IMG/VR virus record: IMGVR_UViG_3300049793_000053 | Location: 1 to 58,921 of that record | Length of the DNA: 58,921 nt | Reading direction: 5' to 3' (one strand) | Source: a virus | In this document: positions 1 through 8,047 of the stretch, one piece after another | Position numbering within the stretch: position 1 is the first letter of the stretch | How the letters are laid out: each line of letters begins with the position of its first letter | The notes under the pieces: generated by a model | Databases searched by the model: none | The model's input: only the letters and a program-made list of their open reading frames with translations | What the model was told of the DNA's origin: nothing | Made by a program: the position numbers and the translations under genes

Positions 1-38
1 TAGAGAGTCTAGCAGTAGTTGAAATGATTAAGGAATTT

Positions 39-89
39 GGAGCCTGTACGTCGCTATACGTGGATATGGTCTAGCGACCTACATGCTCC
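39..89. repeat. Left-end inverted repeat upstream of terminase genes
   Basis: Two 18-base arms (39-56 and 72-89) are complementary at 16 of 18 positions around a 15-base loop. The motif TTTGGAGC occurs at 36-43 and again at 92-99. The first 253 bases hold no convincing gene and look less GC-rich than the rest. A site just before the small terminase gene could be a packaging (pac/cos) or regulatory site, but only the symmetry is directly visible. Confidence 0.5.
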
Positions 90-253
90 ATTTTGGAGCG
101 GTTCTGACGTTCACTGGTAAGACCACTTCGGCGTCGTTCGAGTACTCGAGTCGCTGTGTCCAGGCCGTCGCGGCTTGACGGTGGGCAACCGGGCGCGCGA
201 TGCTGGTCGCGAGAATTCCGCGCCATTGGCGGGATGGCACGAGAACCGCGATC

Positions 254-1057
254 ATGGGCGAACCAGACAAGCAGAGCTCGGACGAGCCTAAGCGTCGATC
301 AGGCTTGACAACGGGCGCGCTTGTGATCTCGGACGGGCTACGTGACATCGAGGCGCGACGCGACGTCGGTGTCGATCCACCGATCGACGGCACGATCGCG
401 ATCGGGTTCAACGCCGTCACCGGCGAGGAGATCCACGGAACGCTCGTCCCGTGGAAGCTGCCGCGGCCGCCGGATGCACCACCTCCGCGCGCGGCGATCG
501 GTCCGACGCCGAACCACGAGCGACGCGCGTACGTCGAGCAGCTGTGGCGCGCGATGTACTCGCGCGGCGAGATCGTTGCCATCGTCTGCAAGCGGTTTCC
601 AGGGACGACGCCGCCGACGGTCGACAAGGACATCGCGCGCGTCAAAAAGATCTACCTCGAGACGGCGCGCGATCCTGATCGCGTCGAGCTCGCGCGCGAG
701 CAAATGGTCGGCATGCTGGTCGATCTGCAACGCGAGGCGCGAGCGTCGGGCGATCGCTCGACGGCGCGGTTTGCACTCGACAAGATCGCCAAGATCCAAG
801 GGCTGTACGCGCCGATCAAGATCGAAACGACCGAGAACCACGTGCACACGGTCGCGTTGTCGCTCGAAGAAATGGTTGGAGCACTCGACGAGGAAGGCCG
901 CAAAGCGCTCGAGCTTGTGCTCGCGCAGGTCGAGCGCGCTGGGATCAAGCCGCCCGAGCTGCCGGCCGCGGGCAACCTGTTGCGCCTACCGGGCGGCCGG
1001 GTGATCGATGCGGCGTCGGATGAGGTTGACGACGACGACGACTGCGGCGAGGATTAA
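254..1057 (+). CDS. Terminase small subunit-like protein
   Basis: A 267-residue protein in the usual place for the DNA-recognition subunit of the packaging motor. An N-terminal spacer is followed by a helical region around residues 68-110 that resembles a helix-turn-helix, then a helical segment ending in ALDKIAKIQGLYAP, a pattern common in phage small terminases. The C-terminus is strongly acidic (DDDDD). The ATG at 254 was chosen because the protein-like sequence begins there; an in-frame ATG at 200 would add 18 residues. Neither start has a strong ribosome site. The assignment rests on position and general pattern, so another DNA-binding protein remains possible. Confidence 0.6.
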   Translation: MGEPDKQSSDEPKRRSGLTTGALVISDGLRDIEARRDVGVDPPIDGTIAIGFNAVTGEEIHGTLVPWKLPRPPDAPPPRAAIGPTPNHERRAYVEQLWRAMYSRGEIVAIVCKRFPGTTPPTVDKDIARVKKIYLETARDPDRVELAREQMVGMLVDLQREARASGDRSTARFALDKIAKIQGLYAPIKIETTENHVHTVALSLEEMVGALDEEGRKALELVLAQVERAGIKPPELPAAGNLLRLPGGRVIDAASDEVDDDDDCGED

Positions 1058-1062
1058 CGGCT

Positions 1063-1098
1063 ATGGCTGACAACGTCAACACTGAGAGCGCGCGATGA
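1063..1098 (+). CDS. Possible 11-residue leader ORF
   Basis: ATG GCT GAC runs to a TGA whose first bases overlap the next start codon (ATGA at 1095-1098), the same junction seen along this whole chain. The peptide would be MADNVNTESAR. It may couple translation from the terminase gene to the next gene. It is too short to support by composition. Confidence 0.3.
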   Translation: MADNVNTESAR

Positions 1099-1262
1099 TT
1101 AAGCGGATCAAGATCACGCACTTTTCGCTCGTCCCGCTCACGTCACTCGACAATCCGCAGTGTCGGTGCGTGATCGCGCAACGCTTCATCGCACCGACGC
1201 CTGTCGGCACGTTGACGGCGCGACTGATGGCGACGCTGCCGGCGGCCGGAGTCGCGCGATGA
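1095..1262 (+). CDS. Small hypothetical protein (55 aa)
   Basis: An unrecognised 55-residue protein. It sits in an overlapping chain: its start overlaps the stop of the 11-residue ORF and its stop overlaps the next ATG at 1259 (ATGA). The C-terminus reads LPAAGVAR, identical to the C-terminus of the next gene product. No membrane segment or metal site is evident. Its position between the terminase genes suggests a packaging accessory or regulatory role, but this is only context. Confidence 0.5.
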   Translation: MIKRIKITHFSLVPLTSLDNPQCRCVIAQRFIAPTPVGTLTARLMATLPAAGVAR

Positions 1263-1543
1263 GCGCGCGCATGCTCAAGATGCCCTGTGAGCTCTCGTTC
1301 GAGCTCTATGCTGAGGTCGTGATCACGTCCGATGCTGCTGTCGCTTCGGTGCGCGAGGGTGCCGCCGAGCTCGCCGCATTCGTGGAGGAGCTTCGGCTGA
1401 TCGTCGACGATCCGCACGCACCGCGTGAGGTGATCACCGATCGAGCTCGAGCCGCGGTCGAATCGTGGTTCAGGATCGCCGGATCGATCCCATGGCGTGC
1501 ACCGGATGCGATGCCACTACCGGCGGCCGGAGTCGCACGGTGA
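1259..1543 (+). CDS. Small hypothetical protein (94 aa)
   Basis: An unrecognised 94-residue, largely helical protein beginning at the ATG that overlaps the preceding stop and ending in a TGA that overlaps a GTG start at 1540. The middle (residues 25-60) is rich in Ala, Glu and Val and could be a single amphipathic helix pair. It ends in LPAAGVAR like its upstream neighbour, although the two proteins are otherwise unlike. A longer frame starting upstream would overlap the previous gene, so the coupled ATG is preferred. Confidence 0.6.
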   Translation: MSARMLKMPCELSFELYAEVVITSDAAVASVREGAAELAAFVEELRLIVDDPHAPREVITDRARAAVESWFRIAGSIPWRAPDAMPLPAAGVAR

Positions 1544-2046
1544 TCGCGTTCTACGTCAATCCGTTCCACCGACGGTGGATCATCGCGCGGCTACGTGCAC
1601 CGTCGAAGCTGATCGCGTTCGCCTGTCGGCTCGGCCGCGACGTCGGTGTCGAGATCGAGCGCGGCTTGCGCGCGTGGTCCCCCGAGCTCGTCGAACAGGT
1701 TCGCGGGTGGCTTGCGCAAGTGCAGTACGTCCCCGACGAGTTTCGCGCGCGACTCGTCGGCGAGGCGCGTGAGATCTTCTACGAGCGTCAAGAGCGCTTC
1801 GTGATCACGCACGAGAACAGCGCACCGCCGTCGACGATCGAGCCGGCGAAGTGCGAGCGCTGCTACGGCCGCGGCTACCGCAACGACTCCGACGGCAGCG
1901 AGGTCGATGGAACGTTCGACTTCGTCGAGGTGTACTGCGATTGCACTGCCGGCGATCGCTTGCGCGCTGCCGACGAGCGGCCGCGGTGCACGGACTGCGG
2001 CGGCGGCACTTGCTTGTGCGAGCAGCTCGCCACGGGGCACGCATGA
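1540..2046 (+). CDS. Zinc-ribbon hypothetical protein (168 aa)
   Basis: The GTG at 1540 overlaps the preceding stop (GTGA) and was chosen over ATGs at 1465 and 1492 that would overlap that gene more deeply. Residues 1-100 form a helical domain of unknown role. The C-terminal third has clustered cysteines: CERCYGRGY, then CDC, then CTDCGGGTCLC. This resembles DnaJ-type CxxCxGxG zinc knuckles and probably binds one or two zinc ions. It may be a nucleic-acid or protein adaptor; no specific function is recognised. Confidence 0.65.
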   Translation: MIAFYVNPFHRRWIIARLRAPSKLIAFACRLGRDVGVEIERGLRAWSPELVEQVRGWLAQVQYVPDEFRARLVGEAREIFYERQERFVITHENSAPPSTIEPAKCERCYGRGYRNDSDGSEVDGTFDFVEVYCDCTAGDRLRAADERPRCTDCGGGTCLCEQLATGHA

Positions 2047-2195
2047 TCGTCGTGATCCGGATCAGGAAACCGCGCACGTTCGAGGTCGTGCTCGAAGCCG
2101 AATACAAGAGCGCGGCCGCCGTGGCGCAGCGTCTCCGCAACGACGGGCACAACGCTCGCGTTGCGGCCGGCGAGGTGATCGTGAGCGCGGAATGA
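2043..2195 (+). CDS. Small hypothetical protein (50 aa)
   Basis: A 50-residue protein with ATGA overlaps at both ends (2043 and 2192). The sequence alternates basic beta-like segments (VVIRIRKPRTFEVV) with a helix, suggesting a small compact alpha/beta fold. No family is recognised. Tight coupling on both sides is the main support. Confidence 0.55.
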   Translation: MIVVIRIRKPRTFEVVLEAEYKSAAAVAQRLRNDGHNARVAAGEVIVSAE

Positions 2196-2551
2196 CGGAC
2201 TGGAAACCGCTCACGCTGCCGACCGCACCGCCGAAGAAAACCGGACCGTCGCGCGTGACGTGCTGGTACATCCCGGTTCTACGTCGCGATCAGGAGCGTC
2301 GTCGCGCGCGCAAGCGTCGGCTCAAGCGTGACGAGATGCTGTGCGGTCGGCCGGTCGTCGCGATCTACACGCACGTGTTGGATCTCGCGGCCGACCGCGA
2401 CGCGCTGCCGATCATGTGCGCGTGCCGCAAGCACGACAACGTGATGCAGCTGCGGATCCGCACGCGCGACCCTGCGGATCGTGCGCTCGCTGGTCTGATC
2501 CGTCGTGAGGTCGCAACGTCGATCGTCGTCGAGAAAGTCGTCGATCGGTGA
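2192..2551 (+). CDS. Hypothetical basic protein (119 aa)
   Basis: A 119-residue protein whose ATG overlaps the previous stop and whose TGA overlaps the next GTG. The first 55 residues are very basic (QERRRARKRRLKRD), which suggests nucleic-acid contact. The remainder looks like a small alpha/beta domain with a Cys pair (MCACRKH). Function is unknown; the setting just before the large terminase is consistent with packaging or an HNH-adjacent accessory, but no HNH signature is visible. Confidence 0.6.
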   Translation: MTDWKPLTLPTAPPKKTGPSRVTCWYIPVLRRDQERRRARKRRLKRDEMLCGRPVVAIYTHVLDLAADRDALPIMCACRKHDNVMQLRIRTRDPADRALAGLIRREVATSIVVEKVVDR

Positions 2552-2826
2552 ACGCACGCGACGTCAAGATCGAAGCGATCCGATCGATCCACGCACTGAT
2601 CGCCGGCGGCGGTGTGCGTCTGCCGATCGCACGTATCGCGCGTGCGCCGTGGCGAGCTCGAGCTCGAGCGTGGTTCCGTTACAGCTTCGTGTTCGGCGTG
2701 CGCTGCCGGACGTGTGGCGTGCGCTGCAACGCGTTCGACGTGCCGTTCGAGCAGTGCCTCGAGTGCTGGTTCTGGTACGAGCGATCGGATGCTCCGTGGG
2801 TCGTCGCGAACCGGCGGCCGGGCTGA
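2548..2826 (+). CDS. Small zinc-finger-like protein (92 aa)
   Basis: GTG start in a GTGA overlap with the previous gene; it ends three bases before the large terminase start. A basic Arg-rich segment near residues 29-42 precedes a four-Cys cluster (CRTCGVRC, then CLEC near residue 72) that could hold one zinc ion, followed by an aromatic stretch (CWFWYE). It is likely a small nucleic-acid-binding protein. No family is recognised. Confidence 0.6.
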   Translation: MNARDVKIEAIRSIHALIAGGGVRLPIARIARAPWRARARAWFRYSFVFGVRCRTCGVRCNAFDVPFEQCLECWFWYERSDAPWVVANRRPG

Positions 2827-2829
2827 TCG

Positions 2830-4653
2830 ATGTTGCCTGCCAAGCTCGGCGCAGCGCCCGTCACGCTCGTCGGCCTCGCGGCCGCGAACATCCGACGTGC
2901 GTACGATGAGATCGCCAAGGCGCGCGCGATCGCGTCGCTGATCTCGTTCGTCGAGCTGTTTTGGCCGATCATCGAACCGCGCCAACCGTTCGTGCGTGGC
3001 TGGGTTCAGGAAGCGATCGCGCGGCATCTCGAGGCGGTCTCGCGCGGCGAGATCGACAAGCTGTTGATCAACGTGCCGCCCGGGTTCAGCAAGAGCACGC
3101 TCGTCAACGTGTTCTTTGCGGCGTGGGAGTGGGGGCCTGGTCGTCGTCCCGATCTGCGTTACATCAGCTGGTCATACGCGATCCGGTTGACGAAGCGTGA
3201 TAACGGCCTGTGTCGGAAGATCATCGAAAGCGAGCTCTACCAACGGTTGTGGGGGCAGTGCGAACCGTGCAAGGCGCGGATCTCGAGTGCGCCGCGCTGC
3301 GCGAAGTGCGAAAAAGAAAAGCGGTTCCGCCTCGACGACGATCAGAATTCGATCGTCTTGTACCGGAACGATTGGGGCGGATTTCGGTTCGCGAGCTCGA
3401 TCGGCGGCGGCGGTACCGGGTACCGCGCCGATCGTCTGATCTTCGACGATCCGCACAGCGTACAAACGGCCGAGTCGGATGCGCAGCGACAGGAAACGAT
3501 CGATTGGTTCGCCGGCACGTTGCCGTCACGCGTGCGCAACACCGACGGATCCGTCGGCGCGAAGATCAAGTTGCCCGACTGGGTTCGGCGCGCGCACAAC
3601 GTCGACGAGGATGCCGAGGACGAGCAGCCCGTCAAGTCGGCCACGATCGGGATCATGCAACGCGTTCACCTCCGCGACGTGTCGGGCGTGATCCTCGAGA
3701 CGCCGGCGCTCGGCTATCAGCATCTCTTGATCGAGATGGAATACGCCGGCAACGAGCATCCGGCGCGCGTTGCCAATGACAACGGACGCGCGGCATCGCC
3801 GGGCACAGCGATCGGGTACATCGATCCGCGGCGTGCGCTGCTTGCATCGGTGCCGGAGGATCTGCCGGGTGACGACGCGCTATCGCAGATCGGAAACGTG
3901 TTCGCGCGCATCGGGATCGATCGCGCGACGCTCGCCGATCCGGTTCGCTACCCTCGGCACGAGTACGAAAAGCTCAAGCATCAGCTGTTGCTCAAGAGCG
4001 GATCGAACGCCGACGCCGCGCAGTACAAGCAGTGGCCGCAAGAGGACGGCGGCGACTACTTCCCGATCGAGATCGGTCGCAAGAACATCATTTCCGTCGC
4101 TGATCTGCTGCCGGCGAAGTGCGGGTTTCAGACGCGCGGCTGGGATCTCGCGGCGACGGACAGCAACAAAGCGGCCGCGACGTGCGGCACGAAGGGATGG
4201 ATCGACACGAAGGATCGCGTGATCATCCGGCACGTCGCGAAGTTGCGCGGCGGGCCCGACGCCGTCGAGGCATTTCTCAAGACGACCGCCAAGAATGACG
4301 GCGCGAACGTCCGGCAGGATCTACCGAAGGATCCCGGCGCGGCCGGCAAGGTCGTCGCGCACAGCTACACGAAGCTGTTGATCGGCCACGACGTCGCGAC
4401 GTCCCCCGAGCTCGGCTCGAAAGTGATCCGCGCGAACCCGCTGTCGGCGCAGTGGAAGATCGGAAACGTCTATCTCGTCGACGATGGCACGTGGGACGTC
4501 AAAGAGTACCTGCGGATCATGTCCGAGTTTCCGGTCGGCACGTTCAAAGACGAAGTTGACGCGACGGTGCGCATGCTCGACTCTCAGGTGCGAGCGCCCG
4601 TCGTTCAACGACCGCACGGCGGCCGGCGCGTGGCACTCGACGAGGACGCATGA
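2830..4653 (+). CDS. Terminase large subunit (packaging ATPase/nuclease)
   Basis: The 607-residue motor that pumps and cuts phage DNA at the portal. The ATPase half shows a Walker A-type loop VPPGFSKST (residues 82-90) and Walker B LIFDD (203-207). The nuclease half shows the acidic positions expected of an RNase H-like fold: D439 in GWDLAATD, a middle Asp near 501 and D574/D577 in FKDEVD. An unusual insertion between ATPase motifs carries CEPC (144-147) and CAKC (157-160), a likely zinc ribbon. The start lies three bases after the preceding stop, and the stop overlaps the portal ATG. Confidence 0.95.
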   Translation: MLPAKLGAAPVTLVGLAAANIRRAYDEIAKARAIASLISFVELFWPIIEPRQPFVRGWVQEAIARHLEAVSRGEIDKLLINVPPGFSKSTLVNVFFAAWEWGPGRRPDLRYISWSYAIRLTKRDNGLCRKIIESELYQRLWGQCEPCKARISSAPRCAKCEKEKRFRLDDDQNSIVLYRNDWGGFRFASSIGGGGTGYRADRLIFDDPHSVQTAESDAQRQETIDWFAGTLPSRVRNTDGSVGAKIKLPDWVRRAHNVDEDAEDEQPVKSATIGIMQRVHLRDVSGVILETPALGYQHLLIEMEYAGNEHPARVANDNGRAASPGTAIGYIDPRRALLASVPEDLPGDDALSQIGNVFARIGIDRATLADPVRYPRHEYEKLKHQLLLKSGSNADAAQYKQWPQEDGGDYFPIEIGRKNIISVADLLPAKCGFQTRGWDLAATDSNKAAATCGTKGWIDTKDRVIIRHVAKLRGGPDAVEAFLKTTAKNDGANVRQDLPKDPGAAGKVVAHSYTKLLIGHDVATSPELGSKVIRANPLSAQWKIGNVYLVDDGTWDVKEYLRIMSEFPVGTFKDEVDATVRMLDSQVRAPVVQRPHGGRRVALDEDA

Positions 4654-6356
4654 CCCGAACCCGACAGACGAAGAAAACGAAAGCCGCTCGACTCGCGTAC
4701 ATCAACGCGAAAGCCGAGCGCTCGGGTGCGCTCGTCAAGGCCGGAGGTTCGCTCGCGTCGATGGCTTCGAGCGTCGAGAACCGTCCGACGTCGCCGTCGA
4801 TCAAGCCGCCCGGCACGCCGCCCGGCGATGAGAAACCGCAAGGGTCCGACGGCGTCTCGAGTTACGGCGGCTACATTTCCGTCGGTGAGACGCATCCCGA
4901 TCTGATCGGCGAGAACCTGTGGCGCACGTACGCGAAGATCCTCGGCGGTACGATCATCGTCGCGGCCGCGGTGCGCTACGCGTTGAACCTGATCGGCGGT
5001 GTGACGTGGACGGCCGAGCCGAACCCGCACGCCAAGGATCAGCGGATGGCGAAAAAGTGCGCCGAGCTCGTCGGCTTCGGCTTGCTCGATGCCGACATGC
5101 CGTTGCCGTGGCAGATGCACGCGAAAAAGGCCGCGCTCTATCGGTGGTATGGGTTCTCGCTGCACAACTGGATCATGCGCACGCGATCCGATGGTGTTCG
5201 CGTGTTCGCCGATCTGCAACACCGGCCGCAGCAGACGATCAAGCAGTGGGACATCCCAGCCGAGGGGATGCCATGGGTCGGCGTGATCCAGCAGACGCGC
5301 ACCGGCGGGCTCTACTACGTCGAGCGATCGCGATCGTTCTACTGCGTCGATCTGTCGATCACCGATCAGCCTGCCGGCGTCGGGCTCTTGCGCCATGTCG
5401 CCGAGCACGCGCGCCGGCTCGAGCGCGCCGAACAGATCGAGGCGTACGGCTACGATGCGAACCTCCGCGGCGTTCCACTGTGCCGCGCACCGCTCGCCGA
5501 GCTCTACAACTACGCAGTCGCGCACCCCGAGCTCGGCGATCCCGATGCGTACGTCGACGATCAGGTGCACACGATGGACGTGTTTCTCAAGAACCACGTG
5601 AAGTCGTCGAACCAGGGATACATGATGGACAGCGCGGTCTATCTGTCCAACGACACCGCCGGTGCGACGCCGAGCGGCACGCCGAAATGGGCGATCGAGC
5701 TCCTCAAGGGCGACGACATGTCGCTCGCCGAGGCCGCGCAGTGGATCGAGCGGATCAACCGCGAGATCGCACGCGTGTTGTCGGCCGAGTACATGCTCCT
5801 CGGTGACGGCGATGCCGGATCGAACGCGATGCACACGGACAAGACGGCGCAGCAAGGCGCGATGCTCAACGCCACGCTCGGCGAGATCGCCGCGTTCGCA
5901 CGCAACGATCTCGCGCGGCCGCTCGTCGCGCGCAACTTCGGCGCGAAAGTCGCCGAGGACTGCACGCCGATCATCACGCCGTCACCGATCTGCGTCGACG
6001 ATCTGCGCGTCGCGACGGGCGCGATGCTCGACATGGTCAACGCCGGCGCCTACGTGCCGCCCGATGATCCGGCATGGGCCGTGCTGCGCGATCGCGGCGC
6101 GCTGCCGCCGCCGATGCGCATCCCGCCGGCGATGCTCGGCGCGTTGCAGCGCGTGCCCCGGCAGAACATCGCCGACAACGGCGGTTCGACGGTCGTCGAT
6201 CCGAACAAGCCGCCGCCGCCGACTGATCCGAACAAGCCGCAACCGCCGTCGACGGACGACGGCGGGAAGCCAAAGCCGGGTACCGACGCGAGCAACGCGC
6301 CGGCCGATCAACTACGCGCCGGCGGCGAAGGCGCGCCGGGAAAGCAGGCCGCGTGA
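4650..6356 (+). CDS. Portal protein
   Basis: A 568-residue portal vertex protein that forms the ring for DNA entry and tail joining. It directly follows the large terminase with an ATGA overlap. The central region resembles DUF935/Mu gp29-type portals, including the segment GSNAMHTDKTAQQ and a helix-rich wing. The first ~65 residues are a basic, Pro-rich leader. The last ~70 residues are a low-complexity Pro/Asp/Lys tail (DPNKPPPPTDPNKPQPP), probably disordered. The family is inferred from pattern and position. Confidence 0.85.
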   Translation: MTRTRQTKKTKAARLAYINAKAERSGALVKAGGSLASMASSVENRPTSPSIKPPGTPPGDEKPQGSDGVSSYGGYISVGETHPDLIGENLWRTYAKILGGTIIVAAAVRYALNLIGGVTWTAEPNPHAKDQRMAKKCAELVGFGLLDADMPLPWQMHAKKAALYRWYGFSLHNWIMRTRSDGVRVFADLQHRPQQTIKQWDIPAEGMPWVGVIQQTRTGGLYYVERSRSFYCVDLSITDQPAGVGLLRHVAEHARRLERAEQIEAYGYDANLRGVPLCRAPLAELYNYAVAHPELGDPDAYVDDQVHTMDVFLKNHVKSSNQGYMMDSAVYLSNDTAGATPSGTPKWAIELLKGDDMSLAEAAQWIERINREIARVLSAEYMLLGDGDAGSNAMHTDKTAQQGAMLNATLGEIAAFARNDLARPLVARNFGAKVAEDCTPIITPSPICVDDLRVATGAMLDMVNAGAYVPPDDPAWAVLRDRGALPPPMRIPPAMLGALQRVPRQNIADNGGSTVVDPNKPPPPTDPNKPQPPSTDDGGKPKPGTDASNAPADQLRAGGEGAPGKQAA

Positions 6357-6958
6357 CGTTCAACGTAACCGTCGGACCCAACACCGCCGAAGTCTACGGC
6401 GGGATCACCGCATGCATCGCGTACCTGTCGTGGAATAGCGACGCAGCTGCGCAAGCGTTCGCAAACCTGTCGACCGACGATCAGAGCAAGCGACTCGTCG
6501 ACGCGACGCGATGGATCGATCGCAAGGTATGGGCCGGCGCACCGACGACGCCGGCCGTCGGCGGTACCACGTTGCAGTGGCCGCGTACCGGCGTGACGGT
6601 GCGCGTGAACAACGCGATCGTCGTGGTCGATCCCAACACGGTGCCGGTTGACGTCGTCAACGGATGCTTCGAGCTCGCCGCGCTCGCCGCGGCGGATCCG
6701 TCCGTGCTCACGGCGGCATCGACGGCGAGCAACGTGCAGTCGTTGCAGGCCGGCTCGGCCGGGATCGGATTCTTTCAACCGACGTCGCTCGCGAACGGTA
6801 CCGCGACGTTGTTTCCGACGATCATCGAGCAGCTACTCGCGAAGTATCGCCCCGGCGGTACGTCGACAGGGAGCTCGCGAGCGGGCACGTTCGCCGGTGC
6901 CGACGGCTGCTCGCGCTTCGACGACTGCGCCGTGATTTCGCGAAAGATCCCGTTCTAG
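6353..6958 (+). CDS. Head-tail adaptor (DnaT-like connector) protein
   Basis: A 201-residue protein overlapping the portal stop by four bases. It has the layout of the DnaT-like/gp6-type head completion proteins: an N-terminal helix with regular Trp/Ala spacing, DATRWIDRKVWAG near residues 44-61, then the WPRTGV motif and a VDVVNGCFELAALA helix. Such proteins bind beneath the portal. Residues 165-201 are Ser/Thr/Gly-rich with two Cys and look variable. The stop TAG shares CTAG with a possible opposing ORF. Confidence 0.75.
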   Translation: MTFNVTVGPNTAEVYGGITACIAYLSWNSDAAAQAFANLSTDDQSKRLVDATRWIDRKVWAGAPTTPAVGGTTLQWPRTGVTVRVNNAIVVVDPNTVPVDVVNGCFELAALAAADPSVLTAASTASNVQSLQAGSAGIGFFQPTSLANGTATLFPTIIEQLLAKYRPGGTSTGSSRAGTFAGADGCSRFDDCAVISRKIPF

Positions 6959-7212
6959 CGACGGCCGCGGCGAGCGCGCAACGACATCGCGCGCCGGCGA
7001 GCGGCTTTCCGATCGTCGCGCCGCATCGTCGCGCTACGCACGTCCGATGGATGACGAGCTCGAGCTCCATCGGCGCGCGTGTCGCCGGTGTGCAGGAGTC
7101 GCAGCGGCTTCGATCGCGACATGCGGCCGCGGCCGCCGATGGAGAGTCCGAGCGTAGTAACAGCTGCCAGCGTTTGATTGATCATCGCGCCATCGTAGTA
7201 GTCTGTTGCCAT
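6955..7212 (-). CDS. Possible minus-strand ORF (85 aa) in head gene gap
   Basis: This leftward ORF exactly fills the 252-base gap between two head genes. Its stop shares CTAG with the preceding gene and its ATG shares CCATGG with the next gene. Read leftward, an AGAGG lies 9 bases before the ATG. The product begins MATDYYDGAMINQTL and has an Arg-rich second half. The alternative is that the gap is noncoding, or that a 36-residue rightward ORF at 7047-7157 is used. It has no family match, and I hold it as a candidate only. Confidence 0.4.
   Translation of the reverse strand: MATDYYDGAMINQTLAAVTTLGLSIGGRGRMSRSKPLRLLHTGDTRADGARARHPSDVRSATMRRDDRKAARRRAMSLRARRGRR
7174..7204 (+). promoter_or_regulatory. 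Candidate leaderless promoter for the 7211 gene
   Basis: TAGTCT at 7199-7204 lies six bases before the ATG at 7211, and TTGATT lies at 7174-7179 (19-base spacer). No Shine-Dalgarno sequence precedes the ATG. The same arrangement recurs before other rightward and leftward genes. Confidence 0.4.
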
Positions 7213-7621
7213 GGGTAACAACCTCTTTGGTGCGAATATCTCGGGGCAGCTCAAAGCCGCGTTTGCCGGCAAGCTGTTGACAGCACAACTCCGTCGCGCG
7301 ACACCGACGACGCGCGATCCGGCGCATCCGGCGCAGGGCACCGCGCCGGCGCACACCGTGTGGACCGGGCTAAACGGATTCGTCGAGGCGTATCAGACGA
7401 ACATGATCGGCAAGCAGGTCGCGAGCGCGGCCGCTGGGATCGACACGACGATCCGCGCCGGCGACACGAAGGTGTCGATCCTCGGCGACACGATCCCTGC
7501 GGCCGCCGGCGATCCGCAGGGCAACGACGAGATTTTCATCGAGAGTCGGTGGCGCAAGGTCGTCGGGATCGACGGCCGCGATCCGGATCGCGCGATGTTC
7601 ACTTTGCATTGCCGCGGCTGA
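7211..7621 (+). CDS. Head closure/stopper-like protein (136 aa)
   Basis: A 136-residue protein in the neck gene block. Its pattern is typical of small head-closure proteins: an N-terminal helix (LKAAFAGKLLTAQLRR), a strand around VWTGLNGFVEAY, then IRAGDTKVSILGDTIPAA and a final DPDRAMFTLHCRG. It probably joins the adaptor ring to the tail. The ATG lacks a ribosome site but has a -10-like TAGTCT six bases upstream. The assignment is by order and pattern. Confidence 0.65.
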   Translation: MGNNLFGANISGQLKAAFAGKLLTAQLRRATPTTRDPAHPAQGTAPAHTVWTGLNGFVEAYQTNMIGKQVASAAAGIDTTIRAGDTKVSILGDTIPAAAGDPQGNDEIFIESRWRKVVGIDGRDPDRAMFTLHCRG

Positions 7622-7639
7622 TCGGTGAGAGTGGCAACC

Positions 7640-8047
7640 ATGCCCGAGAACACCGCCACCAATCCCGACACCGTCAACACCGCACTCGATGCCGCGACGA
7701 CTCCGATGCCGAAGCCGACGAGCTCGCCGCAGCGGCCGTCGATCGGTCGCGTCGTCCTCTACGCGCACGCGTGCGCGACCTATCCCAAGGTGCCGCGCTT
7801 CGACGAGGCCGGAACGCAGCTCGCCGATCCCGAGACGGGCGAGCTCCTCTACGACGTCGGTGCGCCGCAGGAAACGGTCGTCGTGCTCGGCGGATCGATC
7901 TCGTGGGTGAACGAGGACGGCACCGTCAACATCGACATGTACAACGACGGAACGCACAACATCGGGTTGCGCACCGGCGTCGCGTACGGTGGTGACGTGT
8001 CCGATCGCGACGCGGTCGGCACGTGGGCGTTCCCCCCGCGCGTCTGA
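7640..8047 (+). CDS. Hypothetical structural protein (135 aa)
   Basis: A 135-residue unrecognised protein in the head/neck block. A purine-rich GAGAGTGG lies about five bases before the ATG at 7640; a GTG at 7625 would add five residues. The first ~35 residues are Thr/Pro-rich and likely flexible. The remainder looks beta-rich (VVVLGGSISWVNEDGTVNI), as in small capsid accessory proteins. Function is not assignable. Confidence 0.6.
   Translation: MPENTATNPDTVNTALDAATTPMPKPTSSPQRPSIGRVVLYAHACATYPKVPRFDEAGTQLADPETGELLYDVGAPQETVVVLGGSISWVNEDGTVNIDMYNDGTHNIGLRTGVAYGGDVSDRDAVGTWAFPPRV

Noticed and set aside
79-645. Leftward 188-codon frame opposite the terminase gene
   Set aside because: Typical GC-rich antisense frame with Arg/Ser-rich composition; the opposite frame has clear protein features.
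1065-1081. GGCTGACAACGTCAACA, 15 of 17 matches to the operator core
   Set aside because: It falls within the 11-residue ORF, lacks a -10 box at the right distance, and one arm is broken. It could be tested with the operator scan but is not called.
6645-6663. Operator-like CGGTTGAC-GTC-GTCAACGG in the head-tail adaptor gene
   Set aside because: It lies mid-gene, has a changed spacer and one arm end, and is explained by the codons for VDVVN. No promoter is nearby.
7047-7157. 36-residue rightward ORF in the 6959-7210 gap
   Set aside because: No ribosome site, Arg-rich shadow composition. The leftward ORF uses the gap fully and fits better, though it is itself unproven.
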